Below, piece by piece: positions 14,077 to 22,251 of a stretch of DNA of 23,222 bases. The stretch comes from a virus. Within the stretch, counting starts at the first letter, position 1. Each line of letters opens with the position of its first letter. The translations under genes were made by a program, and so were the position numbers. The notes under the pieces were generated by a model, which ran no database searches, was not told where the DNA came from, and worked only from the letters and a program-made list of their open reading frames with translations. The stretch lies in the IMG/VR virus record IMGVR_UViG_3300042391_001875, positions 1 to 23,222 of that record; one strand, given 5' to 3'.

Positions 14077-16196
14077 TGCCCATTATCTCCTCGTTTACTG
14101 GGATAGCGGCAAGAGGTTTGGGTTTCACCAACGGGCTACCACCATTGCCGCCAACATCCATATCTTTTAGTTCAATTTCGGCGCTCAATGCTGTAGTTAC
14201 ATTTACGACAACCCCCACTTCTTATCCTGTTGCCCTTGTTCAAAAAAAGATTATGCTAGACGACACGTTAATATCTGATTGGGAAACAATAACGAGTGGT
14301 AGTAATATTTCTGCCTCAAACTTGACCCCCGATAATGAATACACCGTCTATTTCAGAACACAAGATACTGGCGGACAAATAAGTGAAGAAGTAACTGCAA
14401 CATTAACTACATTGGAAGAGACCCCTCCTGGGGCGCCGACTTTCTCGTTGGCGCCTGCAGCCGGTGATGCCGGAACATTCAAATTTAATATTACTTGGAC
14501 AGCCGGAACTGCAGGGACGTACTCACGAACAACTCAATACAGAGTTGAAGAAGCGAACGGAACACAGAGGATAGATTGGACAACAGTTTCGTCTAGTCCA
14601 ATCGCCCATGGCGCAGATACCTACAACGGCACTGGAGCACTCACTCCAGGGGAGACATATAAAGTTCGTTTAAAGTCGGTAGCCGCAACATCAGGAACAG
14701 AAACACCCGCCGCATATCAGACACAGGCCACTAACGGCATCGTTGCTCCCAACGCCCCAACCGGCCTCTCTGCAACGCCTGTAGCAACAGGTAATCAGGG
14801 CGAATTTTCTTTCACATTCTCGCACACCCCGGGGACCGCCAGATCATATCCGGTATCAGGTTCGCAATACAGAGTAAGATCAAACAACACCGAACCATAT
14901 ACTTACGTCACTGGTTTTTCTACGTATCAAGACTTTTCTGGAACAATCTCAATTGGCACACCCACACACTCAGGTGCCATCATGTCACCCGGAAGCACCT
15001 ACTATGTCGATACACGAACATACGACTCCCAGGGAACATTCAGCGCCGTAACATCAACTTCCGTCACACTGACCGCGAAACGTGACCCGACAGTAAGTTC
15101 CCTAACTGTCGCAGCACCAACATACAACGGCACCAACACCACTACTTTGAATGTTACGTTCAATGGCGTTCCTGGAACATGGCCCATTTCCTCCTATCAA
15201 TACAGCACCAATGCTGGCACAAACTGGAAAACATTTTCAGGGAGCGCACCCTACAGTTTTAGTGTTCTTTCATCATCAACCGCATCATTGGTTGCCGATA
15301 CGTCTTACACAGTGTATGTGCGGGCAGTCGATAGTCAGGGTAATGTGTCGGGATTAGGAAGTGGAGTAGCAGCAACAACGAATGCCTCAGTTCCATCAGC
15401 ACCAACTTTGACTTGGAATCCTAACATGACGAGTTCTTCTGTAGATAACGCTTATTTAATATTGTCTCAACCGAGTTATGGCGATGTTGCCTATGTTGAA
15501 GTAAGCACAAATAGTAACTTTTCTGGGGCAACAACATATAATAGTTCTACTCATCCAACCATTGTCGCATATGACAATGGTCTTAGTAGGTGGCTTGTTA
15601 GTATTGGTAGCCAAGCATTCAACTCAACCTACTATTATCGCGCATATGTGAGAAATAAACACGGCGCAACCGGTGAAAGTGGCTATAGCGGTACACGCAC
15701 TTGGGTGACGGTGAAAAAGGAAATTGATTGGAGCATTAGCGACGCGACTGAAGTTTTAATCGGCGACTCGGAAGACCCTCCGACCGGCAGTTGTGCTAAT
15801 GCTAATTATAGAATAGGTATTGTAATGAGTGGGGTATCTCAACATGACTACCAGGTTGGATACAAGAGGGTCACTAAAATATCGGCTGAACTTGCATGTG
15901 GAGCGACATGCAACTTGCGTCCGACAGGGTACACGACAGCATGGAAGATACCGAGTGGTACCGAATATACGACAGGGCTAAGTGGGACTCTGGATGCACC
16001 ATTTGAAACCAGGGAAGTTACTGGCCTCAACATTACCGGACTTGCCGTTAATGGAACATTCTATTTACGCACTCCATCATCTTGGCCAAAAACATCATCG
16101 GGTGGCTTCGGATGCCTCCCCTATAATGGCGACTACATAAAAGGCAGAAACTTTACACTCACAGGTAAAGAAACACAGGCAGGCTCAGTCACATAG
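14076..16196 (+). CDS. Multi-FN3 phage adhesin / tail protein, 706 aa
   Basis: About five fibronectin-III-like domains follow a ~20-residue N-terminus (approx. residues 22-110, 114-219, 223-333, 334-437 and 438-545), each with the late-strand pattern 'L.PG..Y.V...' such as 'LTPDNEYTVYFRTQD' and 'LVADTSYTVYVRAVD'. A final ~155-residue domain contains four Cys ('GSCAN', 'LACGATC', 'GFGCLP') and may be a disulfide-stabilised tip that binds the receptor. There is no signal peptide, so it is a virion component rather than an exported protein. FN3 repeats in phage tail proteins commonly bind surface carbohydrate. It may share a domain type with the truncated gene at the left edge. The start is at a TAATG overlap. 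Confidence 0.78.
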   Translation: MPIISSFTGIAARGLGFTNGLPPLPPTSISFSSISALNAVVTFTTTPTSYPVALVQKKIMLDDTLISDWETITSGSNISASNLTPDNEYTVYFRTQDTGGQISEEVTATLTTLEETPPGAPTFSLAPAAGDAGTFKFNITWTAGTAGTYSRTTQYRVEEANGTQRIDWTTVSSSPIAHGADTYNGTGALTPGETYKVRLKSVAATSGTETPAAYQTQATNGIVAPNAPTGLSATPVATGNQGEFSFTFSHTPGTARSYPVSGSQYRVRSNNTEPYTYVTGFSTYQDFSGTISIGTPTHSGAIMSPGSTYYVDTRTYDSQGTFSAVTSTSVTLTAKRDPTVSSLTVAAPTYNGTNTTTLNVTFNGVPGTWPISSYQYSTNAGTNWKTFSGSAPYSFSVLSSSTASLVADTSYTVYVRAVDSQGNVSGLGSGVAATTNASVPSAPTLTWNPNMTSSSVDNAYLILSQPSYGDVAYVEVSTNSNFSGATTYNSSTHPTIVAYDNGLSRWLVSIGSQAFNSTYYYRAYVRNKHGATGESGYSGTRTWVTVKKEIDWSISDATEVLIGDSEDPPTGSCANANYRIGIVMSGVSQHDYQVGYKRVTKISAELACGATCNLRPTGYTTAWKIPSGTEYTTGLSGTLDAPFETREVTGLNITGLAVNGTFYLRTPSSWPKTSSGGFGCLPYNGDYIKGRNFTLTGKETQAGSVT

Positions 16197-16237
16197 TACA
16201 ATAGAAAGTATTACACTATCCTGCAAAGTGGTGAGAA

Positions 16238-19189
16238 ATGCGAAAAAGGGGCGCCCGTAAAGGGCAATGGATATTTTGGGTTATCGCGTTTTTTGGTTGG
16301 TTTGCGCCTGCCGGAGTTATTGCTACGTCTGAAAACCTATTAGTAAATGGTGATTTTGCAGCCGATGGTGGTGGCTGGATTGGTGCGAGCGGGGGTGGTT
16401 CTTGTTCTGGTGGAGTGCCTAGTCTTGGTGTTTGGGGTGGTGAACCGCAACTGACATTTAGTTATATGCAGAATTCCGTATCTCAGCAAGTGACTGTTTC
16501 GTCTCCATCGGCACTAGAACTTTCTTTCCTTGCGAATGGGCCTAATGGTGGAACGTATAGCGCGACGATTTCTGACTCAGATGAGTCTGTAACAACTGGG
16601 GTGCTGACTGCAGGTGCAAATCAGGTTTCTAATCTAGGGATAACTACAACACAGAACGATGAAGTCGTCACAATCACGTTTGCTGGTAAGGATTCATTAT
16701 TTTGGGCTGGATGCTATGGGCCAGTAATTAGGAACGCATCGTTAACGGTGGTTACTCAGCCGACCTCGCTGGTTGTTACGAGTCTTTTGGATGATGGTTC
16801 CGTTGGAACGTTACGTTGGGCAATTATCCAAGCCAACGCTACTGCTGGTGGAATCTACGACGCCATTGACATCACCACAGAAGGAACCATTACTCTTACT
16901 TCCGACCTGCCTGCGATTACGGCTGGGGTAACAATCACCGGTACAGGAATGGTCACGACGATTATTGACGGAAACAACCTAAATCGGGCGATTTACAACA
17001 ATGGCTCAAGAACAATTGTTGTCCAGGACATGACATTCAAGCAAGGAAAAAACGTGTCGTGGAACGGTGGACTCATCTACAACAGCAACGGAACAATGAC
17101 ATTCAACCGAATAAAGATTTCCAATCATTCATCGTGGGCCTTCTATCAAGGAAATGGTGGAGTAACCACATTCAATGATTCTCAATTTACCAACAACGGT
17201 TACGCGATTACCTCTGACCACGGAGGCACCCCCTCTTCGCTGAGCCTTACAGACACTAATTACTCAAACCGCATCTACATCAATAACTCGGTATTCACAT
17301 CAAACACTTATGGTATTCGCACCGAGCGATTTACGAAGGTTGTAGACAGCCAATTTACAAACAATACCTATGGTGCATTGCTCGGTGGGCTGAATCGCCA
17401 ACAGGTAATCAACTCCACATTTACTAGCAATAATGTTGGCGTTTACTTGTCTTCTTGGATTCCAACATCGTGGACCCCGGGTGCTGGTAACCAAACTGTT
17501 TCAAACAACGCATTCAATGGGAATACGACTGCTATTCAGTTTGCAAACAACTGGAATAACGGCTCTTCGATGTACAACGGAGTAAGTGCAAACTCTTTCT
17601 CCACAGCCAGTGGGAATATATTTGGTACCACTGCGCTAAATACAAATAATTTCTCAGGCGCTGGGTATGTGGAGTCCAACAATACAACCACTGCGGCTTA
17701 CCTTAACCCAGTTACGAACTTGACGGCTGTTGCAAACGCAGACGGAAGTGTTGACCTTGATTGGGATGCGTCAGCGGCAAGCAATGCTGCCATCTACGGT
17801 TACTCGGTTAGTTTCTACGACCTTGACGAAATTGGTGGAACCACATCAGGAGGATGGGGGGTTTGGACCAATCAAGGAACCACCTATTCGTTAAGTACTG
17901 GAATGTTCTCTGGCAGCAATCCTGTCACGACTGGATACGGACCAGTTCGCTTTGGTATCAAAGCAGGAAATCAAAGTTGTTTCAACTCAGCAGGAGTGGG
18001 GCCGTGTGTCTATGGACCCGAAATAACCGTTGATGTAACCGTTATTGACCCAACCCCGCCCACTACAACCACAACAGAAGTTCCCACTACAACAACCGAG
18101 CCTCCAACTACTACGACAACAGAGGTGCCAGAAATAGAAGAACCAACAACAACTGAACTTCCAGTTACTTCGCCTCCTGATACGGAGCCAGAAGATACAA
18201 TAGTAACAACACCAGATACTACCGATGGAGGAACTGATGGAGGAACCGGAGATTCCGACGACACAACGTCACCCGAAACAACCGTACCTGAATCAGCCCC
18301 AGAAGAAGAAACGCCAGATACAACACCGGAATTACCGGTAGAAGAAGAAACACCAGAAGCGGTCGTTGACGACATTCTCGCAGGGGACCCGTCACCTGAA
18401 GAATTGACAGATGCTGTCAGTGACGCACTGTCCGCAACAGAGTCGGAAGAAGAACTGGTCGGTGTTGCTACTGAACTCCTGACGTCAGACCTTGACACAG
18501 AGCAATTTATTGCAGTCATTGATGAAGTTTTCAGTCAAGACTTATCCGATGAAGCACTTGCCGAACTCGTTACTACTGTATTCGCCGAAGATTTATCAGA
18601 TGAAGAAATCGCCGCTGTCGTGGACCAGGTATTTACCGCCGACATCAGCGATGAGGCGTTTGCTGAAGTTCTTGACACCATTTTTGAAGAGCCATTAAGC
18701 GACGAGGCTTTTGATTCTGTTATCGACGCCATTTTAGACGAGCCGATTTCGGATGAAGCGTTTGATGAGTTGGTTGATGTTTTGGGTGGCGACAGTGTTA
18801 GCGATGAGCAGGTCGTGGCTGCGGTTGACTCTATTATCGAAAATGGTCTTTCGGACGAGCAATCAATAAGTATTGCTACAAGTGGCGAGGTGTTGGAGTC
18901 AATTACGGGCGACCAGGCTACTGAAATTTTTGCCACCGTTCCAATTGGGGACATTTCGGATGCTGAGGCTGCTGCTCTTGTTGAAGCAGTACAGGACGCC
19001 CCCGTTGAGGTTAAGGAAGCATTTGAGGAAGAAATCAATATTTTTGCAGCAGGAAATGTAGACACGTACGTTCCTCTCGGCTCCAGTATTCCAGTAAGCA
19101 CCCGGCGTGTTCTGATTGCCGGAACCGCACTGACCCTCACAATGATTCCTATCCCCGTACAAATATCACCATCACGCATAGGTAAGTGA
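16238..19189 (+). CDS. Large exported surface protein: beta-helix, FN3, Thr-rich linker, acidic 17-residue repeats, C-terminal hydrophobic anchor
   Basis: This 983-aa protein has a Sec-type signal peptide (basic first 8 residues, hydrophobic 'WIFWVIAFFGWF', likely cleavage after AGVIA near 29). Residues ~30-170 look like a jelly-roll ('NLLVNGDF'). From ~178 a PMP-type entry ('SLLDDGSVGTLRWAIIQAN') leads into a right-handed parallel beta-helix with Asn-rich turns up to ~470. An FN3-like domain spans ~487-600, a Thr/Pro/Glu linker ~605-705, then ten acidic 17-residue repeats to ~885. It ends in 'STRR' plus a hydrophobic segment and a basic tail (955-983), which looks like a membrane anchor without LPxTG. 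This is the architecture of an actinobacterial cell-surface protein, not a virion tail spike, because it is exported. The role in infection is unknown. Confidence 0.75.
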   Translation: MRKRGARKGQWIFWVIAFFGWFAPAGVIATSENLLVNGDFAADGGGWIGASGGGSCSGGVPSLGVWGGEPQLTFSYMQNSVSQQVTVSSPSALELSFLANGPNGGTYSATISDSDESVTTGVLTAGANQVSNLGITTTQNDEVVTITFAGKDSLFWAGCYGPVIRNASLTVVTQPTSLVVTSLLDDGSVGTLRWAIIQANATAGGIYDAIDITTEGTITLTSDLPAITAGVTITGTGMVTTIIDGNNLNRAIYNNGSRTIVVQDMTFKQGKNVSWNGGLIYNSNGTMTFNRIKISNHSSWAFYQGNGGVTTFNDSQFTNNGYAITSDHGGTPSSLSLTDTNYSNRIYINNSVFTSNTYGIRTERFTKVVDSQFTNNTYGALLGGLNRQQVINSTFTSNNVGVYLSSWIPTSWTPGAGNQTVSNNAFNGNTTAIQFANNWNNGSSMYNGVSANSFSTASGNIFGTTALNTNNFSGAGYVESNNTTTAAYLNPVTNLTAVANADGSVDLDWDASAASNAAIYGYSVSFYDLDEIGGTTSGGWGVWTNQGTTYSLSTGMFSGSNPVTTGYGPVRFGIKAGNQSCFNSAGVGPCVYGPEITVDVTVIDPTPPTTTTTEVPTTTTEPPTTTTTEVPEIEEPTTTELPVTSPPDTEPEDTIVTTPDTTDGGTDGGTGDSDDTTSPETTVPESAPEEETPDTTPELPVEEETPEAVVDDILAGDPSPEELTDAVSDALSATESEEELVGVATELLTSDLDTEQFIAVIDEVFSQDLSDEALAELVTTVFAEDLSDEEIAAVVDQVFTADISDEAFAEVLDTIFEEPLSDEAFDSVIDAILDEPISDEAFDELVDVLGGDSVSDEQVVAAVDSIIENGLSDEQSISIATSGEVLESITGDQATEIFATVPIGDISDAEAAALVEAVQDAPVEVKEAFEEEINIFAAGNVDTYVPLGSSIPVSTRRVLIAGTALTLTMIPIPVQISPSRIGK
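18050..18359 (+). repeat. Thr/Pro/Glu-rich low-complexity linker
   Basis: Runs of TTTTTEVP and TTTTEPP units, then Asp/Glu/Thr/Pro-rich sequence, link the FN3-like domain to the acidic repeats of the beta-helix protein. Such linkers are extended and often O-glycosylated in exported bacterial proteins. A long open frame on the other strand here is a by-product of this composition. Confidence 0.8.
18386..18844 (+). repeat. Nine tandem 17-residue (51-bp) acidic helical repeats
   Basis: The units begin at 51-base steps with no gaps; the clearest are DLSDEALAELVTTVFAE, DLSDEEIAAVVDQVFTA and DISDEAFAEVLDTIFEE. The consensus is (D/P)-(L/I)-S-D-E-x-(F/L/I) followed by an amphipathic helix. A tenth, degenerate unit follows. 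The DNA of the units has diverged strongly, so the array is old and kept by selection on protein. Confidence 0.85.
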
Positions 19190-19215
19190 AATTAACAAAA
19201 TAGAAAGAGGAAATA

Positions 19216-19398
19216 ATGAAAAAATATTGGCATAAATTCTTAGAAGTTCTTGACGGTCTTAACTGGACAGTCGCGGGAACGGTTCTGGTCCTGATTACCC
19301 TCAGCGGACCAACGAAATCTCAAGGAATTCAAATATTTGTCTTTGCCTTAATCTTGCATCTTTTGATTGCAATGTTGAAGCCATCTGACGAAGAGTAG
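19216..19398 (+). CDS. Small membrane protein, possible holin, 60 aa
   Basis: Two hydrophobic segments (residues ~18-33 and ~36-54) are separated by a short 'GPTKSQG' turn, with a basic N-terminus and an acidic C-terminus ('KPSDEE'). AAAGAGGAAATA precedes the ATG. Size, topology and position directly before the endolysin fit a holin, the protein that opens the membrane for the endolysin, but several other small membrane proteins nearby are equally possible. Confidence 0.55.
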   Translation: MKKYWHKFLEVLDGLNWTVAGTVLVLITLSGPTKSQGIQIFVFALILHLLIAMLKPSDEE

Positions 19399-19413
19399 TA
19401 AATCCTGTACAAT
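19385..19413 (+). promoter_or_regulatory. Candidate promoter for the endolysin gene
   Basis: CTGACG (19385-19390) and TACAAT (19408-19413) are 17 bases apart, in the end of the small membrane protein gene and the gap after it. A second TACAAT lies at 16197-16202 before the beta-helix gene, but without a good -35. Judged by eye only. Confidence 0.3.
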
Positions 19414-19447
19414 ATATATTTATAACTCTAATATTCGGGAGATAAAT

Positions 19448-20257
19448 ATGAGCAAATATCCTTTTATCAAACTTGTAGTACCAACACCGCTTAAATCATA
19501 CAAAAATGGTCAACTGCCTGCAAATCTTCTGGCTAAAGTCAAAACCGGCGGACAAATGTATGCTCCCGTAGCGGCACATTTCAACAATCTGTATGATGCC
19601 GCCCTCGCCGCAGGCTTCAAACTCAAGAATGTTGGTGACTATCGTTCATTTGAGGGTCAGTTAAATATGTTTATGGACCGCTACGTCACCACCGACACCG
19701 GTACTGGCGTAACCCGTCAGTACGAAGGTAAGACCTGGTACCTCAAGAAGGGCAAGGCTCCCTCGGCAGCACCAGACCCCACTGGCCTCAAGGGCTCTAA
19801 CCACGGTTGGGGACTTGCAATTGACCTTGGCTATGACGTCAACGGCAAACTCACCTCAATGGGTGGTGCCTGTGGTGACTGGATGTGCGCCAACGCTCCC
19901 AAGTACGGTTTCTACCTACAGGGCGACAACCCGGCTTCTAAAGAATTTGAACTATGGCACTGGCAGTACGCTCTCGGTGATGCCGCCCCTAATGGCGCTC
20001 CTGCTGCCGCACCTGCGCCCGCCGCTGCTGCTGCACCTGCCGGTGGCGGCGGGATGCGCTTTGACTATCCAGGAACTCCAGTAGGTTTGGGCTCAAAGGG
20101 CGCAAGCGCCTCACTTGTCCAAGCAATTATTGGTGCTAAGGCAGACGGCGACTTTGGTCCCAAGTCTGTCGCTTCGCTCAAGGCATGGCAAACAGCGAAC
20201 GGCCTGACCGCAGACGGCTCCGTCGGCCCGGTCACATGGAAGAAAATGTTTGGCTGA
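19448..20257 (+). CDS. Endolysin: M15-type D-Ala carboxypeptidase/endopeptidase with peptidoglycan-binding domain
   Basis: This 269-aa enzyme cleaves peptidoglycan peptide bonds at the end of infection. The N-terminal zinc peptidase (residues ~1-178) has the VanY/M15 ligands H119 and D126 in 'SNHGWGLAIDLG', plus E168 and H171 in 'FELWHWQY'. A Pro/Ala/Gly linker (~180-203) joins it to a PG_binding_1 domain (~207-269) with 'KADGDFGPKSVASLKAWQ' and 'LTADGSVGPVTWKKM'. There is no signal peptide, so a holin or similar must release it. GGGAGATAAAT precedes the ATG. Base use is visibly more GC-rich than in the oxygenase genes, which suggests a different origin or stronger codon selection. Confidence 0.9.
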   Translation: MSKYPFIKLVVPTPLKSYKNGQLPANLLAKVKTGGQMYAPVAAHFNNLYDAALAAGFKLKNVGDYRSFEGQLNMFMDRYVTTDTGTGVTRQYEGKTWYLKKGKAPSAAPDPTGLKGSNHGWGLAIDLGYDVNGKLTSMGGACGDWMCANAPKYGFYLQGDNPASKEFELWHWQYALGDAAPNGAPAAAPAPAAAAAPAGGGGMRFDYPGTPVGLGSKGASASLVQAIIGAKADGDFGPKSVASLKAWQTANGLTADGSVGPVTWKKMFG

Positions 20258-20276
20258 TATTCCCAGAAAGGGAGCC

Positions 20277-20468
20277 ATGAAAATTACTAAATTCATAATC
20301 TGTTTGTCTTTACTACTTGCCCCAATACTCGCTTCTTGTGGGGATGGAACCTATAGATACCCATGTCAAGACCCCGCGAACTGGGAGAATGAAGAATGCA
20401 ACCCACCTATTTGCGAAGTAAATGGCTCGTGTTGGTACACGCTTATCGGAAAAGGAAGTCAGCCATGA
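20277..20468 (+). CDS. Small lipoprotein, 63 aa
   Basis: ATG 20277 is preceded by GGGAGCC; the frame extends to 20250 inside the endolysin gene. The product starts with basic residues, a hydrophobic segment and the lipobox 'APILASC', so it should be exported and lipid-modified at C18 or so. The mature part is short and Cys-rich ('YPCQDPANWENEEC', 'PPICEVNGSC'). I recall similar small phage lipoproteins with 'YPCQDP' and 'PPIC' next to lysis genes, but not a proven role. It overlaps the next gene by 4 bases. Confidence 0.65.
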   Translation: MKITKFIICLSLLLAPILASCGDGTYRYPCQDPANWENEECNPPICEVNGSCWYTLIGKGSQP

Positions 20469-20734
20469 GGAAGAAACGCTATACAGCAGACGAGTTAGAC
20501 GCCCGACTAAAATTTGTTATTGGTTGCGTCCTAGGTGGGGTTCTTCTTCTTACAACAGGGGCAATTTTATATGCGCTTGTATTTGTTACCCAGCCCATCG
20601 GCGTTCAGGCAGAGAACGACAAAATGTTTTTTAGCGTACTTTCAAGCGTTGCCACGTTTATTACCGGAACTCTCGCCGGATTAATGATTTCTAATTCTCG
20701 CAAAGGTAAAGACGACTCGGATTCGGAAATCTGA
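20465..20734 (+). CDS. Small membrane protein, possible holin or lysis accessory, 89 aa
   Basis: Start ATG 20465 overlaps the lipoprotein stop (ATGA). The N-terminus is basic and charged ('RKKRYTADELDARLK'), followed by two membrane segments (~15-40 and ~62-80) and a charged C-terminus. The organisation recalls conserved phage proteins found next to the Cys-rich lipoprotein. It is tightly coupled both ways (TGATG to the next gene), so these three small proteins likely act together at the membrane. Confidence 0.6.
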   Translation: MRKKRYTADELDARLKFVIGCVLGGVLLLTTGAILYALVFVTQPIGVQAENDKMFFSVLSSVATFITGTLAGLMISNSRKGKDDSDSEI

Positions 20735-20913
20735 TGGTTGAGATTGTGGTCGCCCTTATTGGCTCTATGAGCATTGTTCTTGTAGCCCTCGTAGAGAAGG
20801 GTCGTCGTGAGAACAAGAATGACCACAATCGTGTTGTCGTGTCATTAGACCGTATAGAAAGCAAAATTGATGGCCATATTAATGACCATGCAAAGGGTGA
20901 ATTTGACGAATAA
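20734..20913 (+). CDS. Small single-span membrane protein with coiled-coil tail, 59 aa
   Basis: ATG 20734 overlaps the previous stop (TGATG). One hydrophobic segment (residues ~3-20, 'IVVALIGSMSIVLVAL') is followed by a basic stretch ('EKGRRENKNDHNR') and an amphipathic helix ('VVVSLDRIESKIDGHINDH'). This resembles small phage membrane proteins near lysis genes, such as DUF2746-like proteins. Function is unconfirmed. Confidence 0.6.
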   Translation: MVEIVVALIGSMSIVLVALVEKGRRENKNDHNRVVVSLDRIESKIDGHINDHAKGEFDE

Positions 20914-20934
20914 AAATTATTAAAGGGGATTCAG

Positions 20935-22239
20935 TTGAAAATTAGACCTGCATTTAAAAAATCTTTGATGGTTGCTGTCTGCGCTGCTACGGGGATATTC
21001 GCTTTATTTAGTAGTGCCCCATTTGTTGCATCTGCTGATGTTATTTCTAGTACCGATTTTGAAACCGGAACATTAAATGGGTGGAACAAAAGCCCAGTAT
21101 CTGGCACTAGTGCACTCACAACCATCACGCAAGAAGGTTCTGGTGTCAATATTGCGACTGGAAGCATTTCATTCAGCGCACCTTCACATAACGCCGTTGG
21201 TAGTCCGACCCTAGGCAATGGTCAACCCAACCCGTATTATGCGCCGGCAGTCACCCCGACTACTTGGACATTCTCTCCATATGGCACGTATGCAGCATCA
21301 TTGCAGCCGAGCGGTTCTCCCACATTCGATAATGCCACTAGCGCATTGGGTCTCACCCCAACTCAAAATACTGCAATCAAGACACTTCTAACCCAGCAGA
21401 AGCAGGCGTCAGGTTTGGGTGATTCCAACCCAACAAATGCGGCATGGATAACTAAAGAAGTTACATTAAGTGCAGGCGCAACCTACACAATGTCATGGAA
21501 CTATATTGGAACAGATTACGTTCCGTTCAATGATGGTTCTATTACATCGCTTGTTTACACTGGAACTGGAACAGCACCACAAATCACTGTGAATAATGGC
21601 GTGGGCAACTATGCTCTGCTCGGATTTACCAACCCTGGAACTGGCGACTACTCCACCGGAACATATGGCTCAACCGGCTGGCAAGTATCCACCTATCAGG
21701 TTTCGACTACAGGAACATATCTACTTGGTTTTGCAGTTTTTAATCTTGGTGATACCGGACTCTCGCCTGTCTTACTAGTTGACAGCCAGCCAGGCAACAC
21801 TGTAAAAAATGGTGCACCATTTGGTGCTGTTGTCCCCAATAACCCGAATGCGCCTGTAGCCCCATCCACAACAACAGAGGCCCCCGCAACTACGACAACT
21901 ACGACGACTACGACCACCACAACAGTCGCGCCTACAACGACTACGGAAGCCCCAGCAACTACCACCACTACAGAAACGCCCGCTACTACTTCAGCCCCCA
22001 CTACAACTACGGTGGCTCCTGCGACAACCACCACAATGGCACCCACAACTACTTCGGAAGCCCCCGTGACAACTACAGAGGCCCCTGCGGTGACAACAGA
22101 GGCACCCACGACAACAGTTCCAACTCAAGTCACCACCCTCCCAATTACGGGCTCGGATACAGACAATTCAGGTCTTATCGCATTTGGCATTCTCGCTTCT
22201 GGTTTTGCCATCTATTTATTCGCTAAAAAAAATAAATAA
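20935..22239 (+). CDS. Sortase-anchored (LPxTG) surface protein, 434 aa
   Basis: The start is TTG 20935, with AAAGGGG upstream. A Sec signal peptide is clear ('MKIRPAFKKSLMVAVC...', cleavage near 'FVASA-D'). The mature N-terminal ~270 residues are beta-rich, beginning 'STDFETGTLNGW', which is typical of jelly-roll carbohydrate-binding-like domains. A Thr/Ala/Pro/Glu linker of ~90 residues follows. The C-terminus is a full cell-wall sorting signal: L402-P-I-T-G406, a hydrophobic span and a KKNK tail. It should be exported and attached to peptidoglycan by a host sortase. Phage genes for wall-anchored proteins are uncommon; it could alter adhesion or block superinfection. It lies inside the lysis region. 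Confidence 0.8.
   Translation: MKIRPAFKKSLMVAVCAATGIFALFSSAPFVASADVISSTDFETGTLNGWNKSPVSGTSALTTITQEGSGVNIATGSISFSAPSHNAVGSPTLGNGQPNPYYAPAVTPTTWTFSPYGTYAASLQPSGSPTFDNATSALGLTPTQNTAIKTLLTQQKQASGLGDSNPTNAAWITKEVTLSAGATYTMSWNYIGTDYVPFNDGSITSLVYTGTGTAPQITVNNGVGNYALLGFTNPGTGDYSTGTYGSTGWQVSTYQVSTTGTYLLGFAVFNLGDTGLSPVLLVDSQPGNTVKNGAPFGAVVPNNPNAPVAPSTTTEAPATTTTTTTTTTTTVAPTTTTEAPATTTTTETPATTSAPTTTTVAPATTTTMAPTTTSEAPVTTTEAPAVTTEAPTTTVPTQVTTLPITGSDTDNSGLIAFGILASGFAIYLFAKKNK
21868..22137 (+). repeat. Thr/Ala/Pro/Glu low-complexity linker
   Basis: TTTEAPATTT-like units, including a stretch of twelve Thr codons, form the wall-spanning stalk of the LPxTG protein. Codons for Thr vary (ACA, ACT, ACG, ACC), so the stretch is kept as protein rather than a recent DNA expansion. 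Confidence 0.8.
22138..22239 (+). other. LPxTG cell-wall sorting signal
   Basis: LPITG is encoded at 22138-22152, then a short acidic spacer, a hydrophobic helix of about 18 residues and a KKNK tail before the stop. This matches the three-part sorting signal recognised by class A or E-type sortases. No sortase gene is in the window. Confidence 0.85.
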
Positions 22240-22251
22240 AGGAAAATTATT

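Noticed and set aside
16197-16202. TACAAT before the beta-helix gene as a promoter -10
   Set aside because: No acceptable -35 element lies 15-19 bases upstream.
18010-19179. Two long minus-strand open frames (169 and 214 residues) opposite the beta-helix protein
   Set aside because: They consist of Ser/Val runs complementary to the Thr-rich stalk and the acidic repeats, with no ribosome site; the plus-strand protein explains the region.
21696-22109. Minus-strand open frame of 137 residues opposite the LPxTG protein
   Set aside because: Almost pure Val/Ala/Gly, the complement of the Thr codon runs, so it is a composition artefact.
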